Part shown: positions 48,129-59,167 of the stretch, in pieces
Layout: the number at the start of each line of letters is the position of its first letter
How positions within the stretch are numbered: the stretch's first letter is position 1
The notes under the pieces: generated by a model
Told to the model about the DNA's origin: nothing
The model's database searches: none
Seen by the model: the letters and a program-made list of their open reading frames with translations, nothing else
Program-made: the position numbers and the translations under genes
Origin: Aspidapion aeneum
Taxonomy: Eukaryota > Arthropoda > Insecta > Coleoptera > Brentidae
NCBI GenBank assembly: GCA_963576565.1
Contig: OY755039.1
Coordinates: 70,593,886 to 70,657,885, forward strand
DNA: 64,000 nucleotides
Direction of reading: 5' to 3'

Positions 48129-48242
48129 GTGCGGAAAAGTGTACTTTTCCGCACTCTTTTGCGTGCGGGAAGTAGCACTTTTCCGCACTAGTGCGGAAAA
48201 GTTACTTTGCCGCACTAGTGCGGAAAAGTTACTTTTCCGCAC
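48129..48242. promoter_or_regulatory. Left cluster of four recombinase-site-like palindromes
   Basis: There are four near-perfect palindromes of 25-26 bp at 48129-48154, 48163-48188, 48191-48215 and 48218-48242. Each has the form GTGCGGAAAAGT...ACTTTTCCGCAC; the last three are separated by only 2-4 bp. Similar sites occur near the right end. Clustered inverted sites at both termini suggest recombinase or accessory-protein binding, or regulation of the gene. This is inference from the layout. Confidence 0.7.
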
Positions 48243-48611
48243 TGCCCCTTGAATTTTGTTTTTACATGAGTTTTAATGAAAATATGGAACTGCAATAACA
48301 GTAAACAGTTTTTTGCAATATTTATTATGTGAGTATTACTATTGTTTCTCATAGGTACTCTATTAATAAGCAAAGTTTTTTAGAAGCTGCCTTTATTAAT
48401 GACAGTTTTTTACTTTGTCAAGCACTCTATTAACAGAATAACAGAACTGACACCCAACATGTAGATGTCATTATTTTTAAGGTGGCTATGAGTAAGTATA
48501 GCATCACTGTTTAGATACCATAGCAACAAATTAAAATACAAACAAACGGTTTGATAGCTTTTTGAGCTGCAGCGTCGTTATAGTATAATATTATCCACTA
48601 TTTTTGACCCA

Positions 48612-49787
48612 ATGGACTCAGATTCCGAACAGGAAACGCCCCAGGAGATTTTGGAGGCAGCAAATGCGGCCACACTATCGTTGATACCCGAGAAATCTTC
48701 GCCAAGATACAACAAAGAATACGAAGCTTTAGAATCATGGTGTAAAAGCAAGAGTATGACCTTAGCAGTGGCTGCTTCAAAAGAGGAGGTAATATTGGCC
48801 TATTTTTATTATTTATCGAAGAAACTCTCTCCTTCTACTTTATGGTCCAAGTATTCCATGGTTAAAATGGTCCTTAAAGTCAAACATAACATCGATCTTA
48901 AAAATTTTTGTAAATTGACAGCCTTTCTAAAACGCAAAAATGAAGGCTTTAAACCAAAAAAATCCAGAATATTTGAAAAGGAGGACACGGAAAAATTTTT
49001 GACCCAAGCGCCAGACTCGGTTTATCTCATGATGAAAGTTGCCACCATCTTCGGCGTAGCTGGGGCGTGTCGCAGGGAAGAACTAACGAAACTAACCATC
49101 GACAACATTGAAGAAAAAGACGACATTCTCTTGATTACCATACCAGATACTAAAACAAAGGTATGTAGAAAATTTGTGGTTTGCGAAGACAGCTACATCG
49201 CTTTATATAAAAAATACAAGTCGTTACGTCCTTTAAACTGCACCACAAATCGTTTTTTCCTAAACTACAAAGCTGGAAAGTGCTGTAATCAATGCGTCGG
49301 CATTAATACGTTTGGAAAAATGCCAAGTAACATTGCAGGATATCTATATATATACACCGGCCATTGCTTTAGACGATCATCGGCCACAATGCTAGCTGAC
49401 GCAGGAAGCAATATCACAAATATTAAAAGGCATGGGGGCTGGAAGTCCACTTCTGTGGCGGAATCCTATATAGAGGATTCCCTACAAAATAAGAAAAAAA
49501 TTGCGGAAAACATTTTATCAAAAAAACCATTAAACAACATGTATCAGAATCTGCAGCTAGATCACATTGAAAGTGAGGCACCATCTTCCATTATTTATCA
49601 AGGCCAAGAAGAAAGTTCCAGTGTCGTAAAATCCATGGAAATCCAGGAATCTCATATTTTTACTTCAAAAACGGGCCAAATTATAAACGCCAGTGAAATG
49701 AAAGCACATTTAAAAGGAGCTGACTCAGCAGTGAACCTGCAATGCGCTACAAATTGTAGCTTCAATTTTAATTTTTATAGTAAATAG
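48612..49787 (+). CDS. Tyrosine recombinase/integrase of a Crypton-like element
   Basis: This is an intact 391-aa protein expected to cut and rejoin DNA through a 3'-phosphotyrosine link, moving the element via a circle. The N-terminal region (about 30-115) looks like a SAM-like core-binding domain. The catalytic domain (about 120-300) has R154 in GACRREEL, a Lys around 181-183, H251 and R254 in GHCFRRSSA, H274 and W277 in HGGW, and Y286 in VAESYIED: a full R-K-H-R-H/W-Y set. Cys residues near 210-228 could form a small metal site. The C-terminal 90 residues are unrecognised. 'tatagtataatatta' lies about 25 bp upstream of the ATG and AATAAA about 45 bp after the stop. It is single-exon. It could also be called a domesticated-type recombinase, but the element edges argue against that. 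Confidence 0.9.
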   Translation: MDSDSEQETPQEILEAANAATLSLIPEKSSPRYNKEYEALESWCKSKSMTLAVAASKEEVILAYFYYLSKKLSPSTLWSKYSMVKMVLKVKHNIDLKNFCKLTAFLKRKNEGFKPKKSRIFEKEDTEKFLTQAPDSVYLMMKVATIFGVAGACRREELTKLTIDNIEEKDDILLITIPDTKTKVCRKFVVCEDSYIALYKKYKSLRPLNCTTNRFFLNYKAGKCCNQCVGINTFGKMPSNIAGYLYIYTGHCFRRSSATMLADAGSNITNIKRHGGWKSTSVAESYIEDSLQNKKKIAENILSKKPLNNMYQNLQLDHIESEAPSSIIYQGQEESSSVVKSMEIQESHIFTSKTGQIINASEMKAHLKGADSAVNLQCATNCSFNFNFYSK

Positions 49788-49834
49788 TAAAATTAGTTTA
49801 AAGTTTTCCGATTTTTCTGTTATTATTTTAAAAA

Positions 49835-49842
49835 ATAAAGAA
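49835..49842 (+). terminator. Polyadenylation signal of the recombinase gene
   Basis: AATAAA occurs about 45 bp after the stop codon in an AT-rich stretch, as expected for a eukaryotic transcript end. Confidence 0.5.
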
Positions 49843-49904
49843 AATATTAACAAATCTTTAGTTTCTTATTTAATTTTATGCAAAATTACATAAAATAGTT
49901 TTGA

Positions 49905-50291
49905 GTGCGGAAAAGTAACTTTGCCGCACTAGTGCGGAAAAGTAACTTTTCCGCACTCATTTTTTATAACTTTATTTTTAAGTTATTAAAGAAGAATGCA
50001 TCAATTTCATTCCTTATTCTTTGTGCTTGGCGTGTTCTAACCTAAAAGACCAAAAAATTGTCCGATAAAAACTATTTTTTTTCTAAAAAACTGACGATTT
50101 CCACGTTCATAGGAAAAATGTTGTACCTAACACTTGCGGAAAATGTCTTTTCCGCCCTTGACGGTTGCCCGAACTCCGCTCCGCGTCGTTCGTGCAACTT
50201 CCGTCGCGTGCGGAAAAGTATCACTTTCCGCACTTGTTAGGTAAATAACTATTACCTACTCGCGTGCGGTAAAGTAATTACTTTACCGCAC
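49905..50291. promoter_or_regulatory. Right cluster of recombinase-site-like palindromes
   Basis: Palindromes of the GTGCGGAAAAGT type lie at 49905-49929, 49932-49956 and 50208-50233, and one with GTGCGGTAAAG at 50264-50291 inside the companion element. A half-matching pair around 'cttgcggaaaatgtc' and 'cttttccgcccttgacgg' lies at about 50127-50160. Confidence 0.65.
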
Positions 50292-50526
50292 GCGCACCAC
50301 TGAGAAACCTTAGAAACGCATCAATAAGACAGCTTCAATATTTGTTTACATTTCAATTTCATCAAATTTGACATGTTTATTTATAAATTACATTCAATTT
50401 TTTGAAAAAAAAAGGTACTCATAGGTAAAATATTGTACCTAACACATGCGGAAAGTGTCTTTACCACCCTGCCGTCGCGTGCGGTAAAGTATCACTTTCT
50501 GCATTTGTTAGGTAAATAACTATTAC
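50256..50526 (+). mobile_element. 271-bp non-autonomous companion, head-to-tail
   Basis: This starts CTACTCGCGTGCGG and ends GGTAAATAACTATTAC, the same edges as the gene-bearing element directly before it. Its last 110 bp are a diverged copy of the last 150 bp of that element. Its palindromes read GTGCGGTAAAG rather than GTGCGGAAAAG. It has no coding capacity. The shared junction ATTAC/CTACT looks like a recombination joint, so one unit may have integrated at the end of the other, or both left and arrived as one circle. Confidence 0.75.
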
Positions 50527-50635
50527 TAAGTTTTTCGGGTCAGCTAAGGCAGCTTGAGCCGAAGTTTCCAACGAATAAAGCCTATCCATCCATAGCGTCC
50601 TTGGCATTAGCCGTTTTCAACTGTTTGCTTGCCAT
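50527..50635 (-). pseudogene. BEL element 4 gag, first segment
   Basis: This is the N-terminal start of gag, with ATG at 50633-50635 (MASKQLK), cut off by the recombinase element. A frameshift is already present after about 16 codons (near 50587), so this gag was probably broken independently of the insertion. Confidence 0.75.
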
Positions 50636-51396
50636 TTTAAACTAATAATTAAATTATTAACAAACAGCCAAATAAAAGCAAAAAAAAACCAAAAGAAAAC
50701 AATTTAACGCGCGCGACAATCTAATTTCTATAAGCTATCTATGCTTTGTTATGCACAATGAAAGAAAAAATCTACTTTATATCCGACCCACGATTGCTCA
50801 AACGATCGCCAACGGTCCGACGATGACATAAAATCAGACTCCCAACATTTAATGCGCATAAAAATACAAAAAATAGTAAACCCTACACTTTTAGCGACAA
50901 AAAGTGTAGCAAAACAACGACTAAAAAATCTATCTTACTACAAAAAATCGATTAAACAACGAAAAAACCGATATATTAAACGGTAGTAGTCCAAAGATCT
51001 TTAAAAACGCTCAACTAGTGGCCCAATAAACCAATTAAATTTGAAATAATAATCAAACAACAACGAAATTAATCAAAAGTTAATTAATTAGGGCGACAAC
51101 ATCAAGAAAATATATTTTTTTTATTTTAGAATATCAATAAAGTTTAACGAATTTATTCTAAAAATTATTTTATGTGTGCCTTTTCTACGATAAACCAACT
51201 TTAATTTATTTTATTTTTTAATTCAACGTTGCAATCCCGCAAAAGAAACGAGCAATAAAAACCTACTATGCTGTTTTTTGGATGCCACAAAACCCCGAAA
51301 AAAAATAAAAAATAAACTTGATCCTTGCCTTCTACCTACGATTTTTAGCTAAAATTCAAACTCCCGAATAGGCAATATCCGGATCGTTAGGAACAA
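50636..51396 (-). other. Leader of BEL element 4
   Basis: This is an AT-rich untranslated region between gag and the 5' LTR, with no repeat or gene noticed. Confidence 0.6.
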
Positions 51397-51852
51397 TGTT
51401 AAACTATTAGACTGTAGGGCTGGCCAGTCCTGCCCTTCGGGGGTGGTTAAAAAATAATCGGTCGGCAAAGAAAATAAGAATAAACCCAACGAGTAATGGC
51501 AATCGACTTACCCCTGTATGGCCGGGGTTCTTCCAGTGTGGCCACACTCTGTTCTTCTATTTTCCAAAATCACAAAGGTATTCCAAAAAATCAATGTCCA
51601 AATCGGCACGTAAAAATAGCACACAAATAAATATAAAATTGATGAGTTGTTTTATGCGACGAAATCTAAAAGCCAACTGCCAAAACAATATCGCGCGAAA
51701 CAACAAAAAATTATAAAAAGATAAGACGCGGTTTCTTTTTCCCAAAAAACAGCATACCAGCGCCCGAAAGAAATCAAATTATATATTCTAAATACAGGGT
51801 ATTTTTAAATGTTAAACCTATCTATATTTACAAGGCTCGTCAAGATTAAACA
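51397..51852 (-). repeat. 5' LTR of BEL element 4
   Basis: This is a 456-bp LTR, about 98.7% identical to the left copy. The host sequence resumes with the duplicated ATATG. Confidence 0.94.
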
Positions 51853-51903
51853 ATATGATTTATTGATATGATTCATTGACAATATATAACATGATTTATT
51901 GAC

Positions 51904-52035
51904 ATTTGGTTTGGCCGTTTTCGAGTTATTTGCCTTTTGATTTACCATATTATTATATAAATTTTAAGAAGATATCCTATTAAGTCAAATATGGTAAATC
52001 AAAAGGCAAATAACTCGAAAACGGCCAAACCAAAT
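51904..52035. repeat. Perfect 47-bp inverted repeat
   Basis: The arms at 51904-51950 and 51989-52035 are exact reverse complements (beginning 'atttggtttggccgttttcg') around a 38-nt spacer. The perfect match points to recent origin or maintenance. It could be a small MITE or hairpin; no target duplication was identified. Confidence 0.85.
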
Positions 52036-54581
52036 GGCAACATCTTACATTGTTTTGAAATCAGAAAAAGGAGCCTTTTTTATTAAAAAAAATTAATTTT
52101 ATAAATATTCGTTTATAAAAATTGCCCTAATGCCAAAAATTTGTGTGTGTGTGTTTGACATATGTCATTTTTGACATCAGATTCTGATGGCTTAGGAAAA
52201 ATCCTTTAACTTTGCTAATTTAAACATTACTGTCAGATTAATATTAACGCTCAATGTGTGATAGCTATTGAGTAAAATATGGTCAATCACCCTGCACATA
52301 AATGTCATTATTTAACGAGTTATCTTAAGCTTCATTAACTTTTTGATTTTTTTTTAACTCAGCACTATAAAATAACACAAAGTTTGGTTTAAAAATGCTT
52401 TAAACTTGCTAAAACTTTGCGCAACTGGGCGATTGATCCTGATTGGATGGAAAGTCCCAGTATAAATAAAAAAACACACAAAGGGACTCAATGCTCAATC
52501 ACCCTGTACATAAAAACTTAGATATAACACATTTTAATCGTTTTCTTATTAAAAATAATTGTAAAGGGATCGAAAGGGATAGATGGGAATTATACTTTCC
52601 TCTATATCTGTCCATGCCAGCTTTTGATAAAAACCCAGGTTTTGATAATTTGGGAATGCAGCTTGCCCCCATGTCTTTTTTTGGGAGTTTAACAATTAAT
52701 GGTTTGAATTTTGTGAAAAATGATACTGAAAATTTTGTTGTATTTGATCAGAACATTTTTTTGTTTTTATTTTGGATTTTTTTATTGACTAGTGACATTT
52801 TTAGATGGACAGTTCTAAATTTGGATACACACAACTAGTTTCTGTATGTGTGAAATTTAGCATATTTCAATTTTTGGAAACTGTTAAAAAACTGTCTAGC
52901 ATTAATGGATTTTGATTTACAGTGTCGAACACTATTTTACCTGAAAATTTCAGAAAAATTGGGTCAGTGGATTATGACCTATCGTGTTATCTGAAAAAAA
53001 AATTCTTCGAAAATAATACCTTTTCTAGCCATTGCTGCGCGGGCTAGGAAGGTCAAAATTGGACACAATTAGGTGTGTTTTCATAAAATTTTGTCGAAAA
53101 CAAAAAAATACTTTTTTGATAGGTTCGGTCTAGTTGCGCTAAAAGCCGTAAAAAACCATTATCCACCACTAAAAGCTGCCCCATTTCACCTTAAAAACTC
53201 GGATCGAGTCTAATCATCATGGACTGTCTGACTGTTTCATTGCTCTAGCTGTAAACGTTTAGAATTAAAAAACATTTTGACACCATTGATTTCGAGGTAT
53301 AGATAAGGAAACAGAGAGAGAGTGTTGAGAAAAAATCAAATCTTCTGTCTCATGTGACGTATGTCTTTTTTAACCGGCAACGAAGATGGAACACTCTCTC
53401 TCAAACCCTCCAACATTGAGCGGAAAAGAGACATAGCGGGCCAAAATGTCCCGGTAAATGAAACTAACCCTCGTATTTTCATTCATTCATGTGTGGACAA
53501 CCAGCTTTCGATTTTTTCAGTGATTTTATTGTGTTTTTTGGCAAATTAAAGACAAATTTTTGTTTTTTCTTAAAAGAAAGACGATAAAAACTATTTTCTT
53601 AACCGATATAATGGTTCGGGAGAGTACTGTGTGTAAAAAACTGTAGTGTTTTAGATAAAGAAACATCATTTCATCGGTGAGTTAAAATGTCAAAATATTG
53701 CCTAATGCATTGGCGTAGATGTTTACTTTTGTGCATGTTTTGTGAATGGTTGTGTGTGAAAATATTATTTGATAAAACGATAATTTAATTGAACTAGATG
53801 TTGTCATATAGGTAGGTACTTTAGTTTATTTTGTTACAAAAGGGGATAACTAGGTAGTAGTTAGGTACACGGTTCTTGTTTATTTATTGTTTTTTGAAAA
53901 ATTGTACGTTTAATATTGGTCAAAATTGGCTGACGTCAATTAAAATTTAAAATTTGTTATGCGTTTATACAACAAAATAAACAAATATTTTGGCTCAAGG
54001 AATTTGCCTACCTATCTAGGTACATCTTATAACTTGGAAAAACCCAAGCAAACCGCAGGTACCTACATTTCTTACAAATCCAATTTTTCAAAATAAAGGC
54101 TTTTATTTTTTTTATACCTACCTACAGGGTCTTTCAAAAGTTGTGGAACAACAAAATTTATCAGACATAAGCAACTTTCCAACTCTGACTATTTGAAAAA
54201 TATATTTTTCAGATCTGCTGTTCAAAACAGTTCTGTTTATTTTTAACAGTGTAAGTAATTTTTGACGCTACCATAGTTCCTAAGAGACTTGGGATTTTGA
54301 ATTAAAAAATTTTTTTTTTTTAAAACTTAACCTAACCCAACCAACCTGGCATTTTTACCTGTTATTTGTAGCAGGTTTTAGTTAGTAATCTCATTTGTCG
54401 CTAAATTTTAACTTCACTATTTATTTGTTTTTAAAGTAAGATACCTTACTTATTTAGTGGCCTTTTGACTTGCTTGGCGGACGTTTTAACTATAAGATTG
54501 TCAATAATGTCAAAAAGGGTAATAAATCTTACCTTTTCGACTAAAAAAGGATAAAAACATTGAATTTAGATGACCAGGTAT
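52036..54581. other. Unassigned spacer
   Basis: The inverted partner of the 41.5-kb repeat lies at about 52306-52384, and a short (TG)n at 52143. Open frames at 52491-52838 and 53361-53549 show no recognisable domain and are not accepted as genes. An 'acagggt' end motif occurs near 54124. Confidence 0.4.
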
Positions 54582-55296
54582 ACAGGGTGTAATTTAAATA
54601 ATGCACCAAACTTTAAGGGTTGGTGCGGAGGATCAAAACTGGAGAAAAACTTTTAAATAACTAGTGGTGAAAAGTTTTTTGTTTCCAAGTTAAAGCATTT
54701 GTTAAGTTTGAAGAGTGAGGTAAAACTGGGACTTTTAAAAATGACAAATTTGACATCGTCAAATAATTTTTTAGTTCATTATGATCAAAAAATTTTCTAT
54801 TCCTTTTTTCTAAAAAATTACAGATTTCCAGAAATACAGTGTGGCCAAATAACCTTTGCAATAGGTATAAATTTGTACATTTTTGTAAGAATAATTTTTT
54901 TTCCGAGCTATTAAATTTACAAAACAATTTTGAGATAGGCTTTTGTAAACATCTAAAGGCCCCTTAATAATTATAAAAAATTGTGATAATAGTACCAAAT
55001 TTTAAAAAAAAATTAAATTAAAAAAAAAACAGATATTTGGTCATAATTTTCAGTAATATTTTTTTGTTTAAATAATTTTATCACATAATTGTTACTTCTA
55101 TTATAGCACATAACTCAAAAAAAATTTGATTTTCTATTGCAATTTTCAAGGAAATCGAAAAAAAAATCCTTAACTTTGACACCCAGTATCTAAAAAATAA
55201 AGAGGTTTAATGCAAAGTGGAATAGGAAAAATATTCTTCTTTTGACCTTCCCTACCACGCCTTAAAGTTTGGTACATCATTAAAATTACACCTTGT
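54582..55296. mobile_element. 715-bp MITE with inverted repeats of about 57 bp
   Basis: The left end 'acagggtgtaatttaaat' and the reverse complement of the right end 'acaaggtgtaattttaat' match over about 57 bp, including 'accaaactttaagg', with several differences. The interior is AT-rich and non-coding. No clear target duplication was seen. Confidence 0.75.
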
Positions 55297-56298
55297 GTTT
55301 TAATATTTTTATATAAGTTATTTATTGTTACAAATATCAGGCACCGAAATTAGTACAAAAAATGCAGATCAATATCATAATCAACAACAAAAATATATGT
55401 ATAGATCCTGTCAGTCCTTATTGGTCCTGTTCAGGTTTAAAAATACCTAACCAAACCTTAATACAATTTTTATATTTCTGCTGAGTTCTTAAAGGTCCTA
55501 AGGCCATAAGTCCTACCAGGTCCTGATTCTTATTGGTCCCTAACAGTATTAACATATTCATCAACTCATCGGTTTATTTCTTCGGTGCAAATAGTTGTTT
55601 TGCAATTAAATATTTTGGGATAACACTTCTAAAAACTTTTTTTACGAAAAACCTTAAAATTTTTAAAAAATTTCAATTTTTTTAAGAATTCTTAAAACCT
55701 AAAAATTCTCAGAATATATTATAACACTCCACTTAATGGACTCAGGTCTACTACTGACTACAAATATATCGCAAGAAAATTGCGTAAAGGATTTATTAAA
55801 CATTTTTGAATATTCTGTGTTTTTTAAATATTTTATCAAAAAAAGTATAATCGGAAGCCGAGTTGTACGGCGCAATCTAATTTGTCTATAAAAGACGTGA
55901 CGAAGAGGAGAATGATAAAAAAAAGTCGTGTTAATTATATTATTTAAGTCCATAAATACCTACATACATACATACAACCTTTATTAAAAGTAACAATTTA
56001 TTTTATTTTTATTTTACTCCGCCCCTGCCTACATCTACGATTAAACCGCACCTATCACAGACATACGTAGCAAAGCAACAACCCGGCGTTGCCACATAAG
56101 AATAAAACAAAACAAAACACGTTTTGTATCTCTTTCCCATTCACTAAATTTTGTTTTGCATACCGTTCCAAAACAAAAATGAATTTATGAATGAAAGACG
56201 AGCCTATTCCAAGTCTACTACTTGAAGTTAATTTTTGACACCCCAAACCTTACTTTTTAACAGGCATTTTTGGGTCTGTTAACAGGACGGTAGTTTTA
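55297..56298. other. Unassigned spacer
   Basis: This contains a run of loosely repeated 'ggtcctrttcag' words (55410-55550) and a short (ACAT)n at 55960. No gene is seen. Confidence 0.4.
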
Positions 56299-56306
56299 GT
56301 GGGATC

Positions 56307-56970
56307 CAAATACGTTAGAGCATAAATATGGGGCATACCCATGCATTCTCACACGCGATGCTTGAAGCCAGAACCCCTAATGTTCCTTTTTCGGCTAGAC
56401 ACGATATCGGATACTGCGCATGCGTCAGTTTTGGTGGTTTTGGAACATACTCCGTTACGTCACTACATTATTTGACAATTATCAAATATTTAGGGTTATG
56501 TCTATTATTTTTTTCTAAAAACTAGTTGATTGGGTGAAAATTTATCAAATTGTGGATTAATTTTGTAGTTTTTCTAAAACTAATTGTGCAGATTTATTGT
56601 GGACACCATGAAGACTGTTTAATGGCATCTATAACCCACTCTTAACTTTATTAACAAATCATAAAGAAAAATACACGTAGTTACCTATGGAGTGGCACTC
56701 CCTTACTTCTTCGGGACATTTTTCCACAAACCTCACATTTTACGTGAAATATTTTTCACAGAAAAAAACAATTTTACACGACAAACACAAAACACGGCAA
56801 AATTTCAAGATGGCCTCCACTCACATAGCAGCTGTCTACATGACAAAACACATGCATGGGCACTTGAAAATTCACATCCGCGAATTTAAATTTGCCACTG
56901 TTTTCAAAGCCAGCTATGAGGGCTTCACTTTTCGATTCTTTGAACATGTATTTATGCTAGAACGTATTTG
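56307..56970. mobile_element. 664-bp MITE with 8-bp target duplication
   Basis: The terminal inverted repeats are CAAATACGTTAGAGCATAAA on the left and CAAATACGTTCTAGCATAAA on the right strand (2 mismatches). A perfect 8-bp duplication GTGGGATC flanks it (56299-56306 and 56971-56978). Eight-base duplications fit hAT, P or Merlin-type transposases; the terminus is not a classic hAT CAGNG. The open frames inside look incidental. Confidence 0.82.
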
Positions 56971-56978
56971 GTGGGATC

Positions 56979-58039
56979 ATTAGTAATCGATTAAAACAGA
57001 TGTCATAAAATTTTCATCAAAAAGCTCACGAAGGCCAATTTTTGACGCTATGGCCCCGGACTACCAAGGAAATTTACTAAATAAGGGCCCTGTTGTTTCC
57101 CAACGAATTTAATAAAAGTTCTTTGCCTTTAGAATCTTTTTATAGCATATACATACCTATTTTTTTAAAAGAATTGAAGAATATTCTACTTACGATAAGC
57201 ACTGAAATGTGAATTTTGTAAAGCGGTTTTATAATAATCCATAATAATATTAAAATATATAAATAACAATTTTACAATAGCGCACCATCAACCACAAAAA
57301 ATTAATTTTTTACGACAAAAAATGCAATATGCCGGCGAAGTGTTAAAGATTTCTTCACGTTGACGTTGTTTACCGCACATTTTGATTCAAATGATGATTA
57401 TTGTTTTGATATTATAAAATAAAATTTAATACAGTAATGTATACCAATTTTTACGAGACCGATATGTTAAGAGGTCATGATCTACACTGGCAAATATACA
57501 AATAAAACCTTACATATTATTGTCCATTACAAATCTTTAGGGGGAGTTATTTTTAGTACAAAATAGTTAAACCTGCAAGAAAAAAATGTATTTTACTTCT
57601 TTGATTTTTGTCTTTTTTCAAAAAATACGAGTGTCTTTAGAAAAACAACTCATTAGTCATTTTAATTGAGGTTTGTCTATTTTAGAGAGTAGGTGTGTTC
57701 AGTAAAAAAGTTTTTTTAACACTAGGAAATTCTAAACAAATAGGAAATGAAAATACCACAAATCTAAGTACAAAAATTAAAGCTAGCATAACAAATGTTT
57801 TATTTGTATCTGCATGTAAGTAAACAGACAAACAAAATTTATCCGGGACACGGCAGTGCCCCGGCAAGTTCGTGCGGTACTATCTTTTCTTGAAACATAT
57901 TTGACCTATCTAAAACTACTTCGGAATGAGCTACGAAACTTAAACTTTCATCATCATAGAGTTAACAATCCCTTCAAGTTTCAGGGACTCCCATAACGTA
58001 GTAAAGTAGTTACGAAATTTCAAAAAACGTCGAAATTGC
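56979..58039. other. Unassigned AT-rich spacer
   Basis: No coding region or repeat was recognised. Confidence 0.4.
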
Positions 58040-58735
58040 CACTCACTTACTCATGTATTAGGTCATCAGAATTCCACTGAACTTCCAGACATGCTACAAA
58101 GCTGAAATTTGGCACACTGATAGAAATTGTGACCAAACCCTTGGAAAAAATAAAAAACCTCAAAATTCTCATTTCTTCCCCTCTCCTATACATGTAAAGT
58201 TAAGTAAAAGTAACATTGCCCACTTCCAGAAGCGTTGGAGAGCTGAGCTTTGGCAGACTGATAGGAAATATGATGAAACTATAGGAAAAAAACCCCAAAA
58301 TTTTAACTTGCTTCCCTCCCCTATAAATGTAAAGTTATGTAAAACTAACACTGCCCACTTCCAGAAACGCTAGAGAGTTGAGCTTTGGAAGGCCGATAGG
58401 AACTATGATAAAACTATAGAAGAAAATTAAAAAACCTCAAATTTTAATTTACTTCCCTCCCCTCTACATGTAAAGTTATGTAAAAGTAACATTGTCCACT
58501 TCCAGAAACGCTAGAGAGCTGAGCTTTGGAAGACTGATAGGAACTATGATAAAACTATAGTAAAAAATTTAAATACACCAAAATTTTAATTTACTTTCCT
58601 CCCCTATAAATGTAAAGTTATGTAAAAGTAACATTGCCCACTTCCAGGAACGTAAGAGAGCTGAGCTTTAGAAGGCTGATAGGAACTATGATAAAACCAT
58701 AGGAAAAAATAAAACAAACCTCAAAATTTTTAGTA
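58040..58735. repeat. Tandem array of about 140-bp units
   Basis: There are four clear units and a degenerate first one. The anchor 'tgtaaagtta' occurs near 58193, 58328, 58469 and 58611 (spacing 135, 141, 142). Units share 'cccacttccagaaacgctag', 'gagctttggaagactgatag' and 'actatgataaaactatag'. Confidence 0.9.
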
Positions 58736-58822
58736 AGCTATTGCAAAAGTTTTGAACAATATTCCACATATTTGACTACTCTAAAACTTAAATATTATCC
58801 AAATCCTTTAAAAAGCATTGAA

Positions 58823-59167
58823 ATGTAAAAAAAAGCCAAGTACTTCGCGTAATTGGCTTTTTTGGTATTCCGTAAACAGAATTGAAATAAAAGTAAAGCC
58901 AAGTTCTCCAATACATATTTCAAAATGAAAGGTTCCTACTAGTTTCTAAATGTTTTTCTAAACTTCGCTATTACTGCTGCAAATGACTCTTAGGCACAAT
59001 GCTAAAGTGAACATAAAACAGTTTACTTGGAGTAGAAAAGTTTAAAAAAACATTTTCAAACTAGTAAGAACCTTTCATTTTGAAATTTTTATTGATGAAT
59101 TTAGCTTTACTTTTATCTCAATTCTTTTCACGGAATACCTCTTTCGTGTACTTGGCTTTTTTTACAT
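58823..59167. mobile_element. 345-bp MITE with long inverted repeats
   Basis: The arms of about 125 bp are imperfect reverse complements. They start 'atgtaaaaaaaagccaagta' on the left, and the right arm read backwards starts 'atgtaaaaaaagccaagtac'. Both contain 'tttcaaaatgaaaggttc' and 'actagttt'. No coding sequence is present. Confidence 0.82.

Larger units (their letters stand above)
48121..50255 (+). mobile_element. Tyrosine-recombinase (Crypton-like) DNA element
   Basis: This is a 2,135-bp element from CTACTCGCGTGCGG to GGTAAATAACTATTAC holding one recombinase gene. It lies in BEL element 4 gag. The gag reads in frame across the combined insertion: the flanks ...AAAAACTTA and GAAAAATTT... 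join without gain or loss, apart from a 1-nt ambiguity. There is thus no target duplication, as expected for recombinase-mediated integration and unlike DDE transposons. Clustered palindromes of about 25 bp lie near both ends. Directly downstream is a small companion (50256-50526) with the same start and end. The label 'Crypton-like' rests on enzyme type and insertion mode; the clade is not identified. Confidence 0.8.
42588..51852 (-). mobile_element. BEL/Pao LTR retrotransposon 4, with nested insertion
   Basis: This is 9,265 bp including a 2,406-bp insertion. There are two 456-bp LTRs (about 6 differences by eye, about 1.3%) and a perfect 5-bp duplication ATATG (42583-42587 and 51853-51857). 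The gag is split by a tyrosine-recombinase element at 48121-50526. The coding region has several stops, a frameshift and a deletion in integrase. The leader starts TTGTTCCTAACGATCC on the minus strand beside the right LTR, a possible but unidentified primer-binding site. Confidence 0.95.

Noticed and set aside
48129..48242. CRISPR-like array of repeats
   Set aside because: The repeats are palindromic, the spacers are 2-8 bp, and the sequence is from an animal genome.
42588..51852. Envelope gene in the BEL elements
   Set aside because: In all four elements the space between integrase and the 3' LTR is too short, and no signal peptide or transmembrane frame is present.
52491..52838. 115-codon open frame
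   Set aside because: It is hydrophobic and Phe-rich with no family resemblance, and composition fits AT-rich non-coding DNA.
56328..56983. Possible promoter with GCGCATGCG and AAGATGGC motifs and short open frames
   Set aside because: The whole stretch is a MITE with a target duplication, so the motifs are probably incidental.
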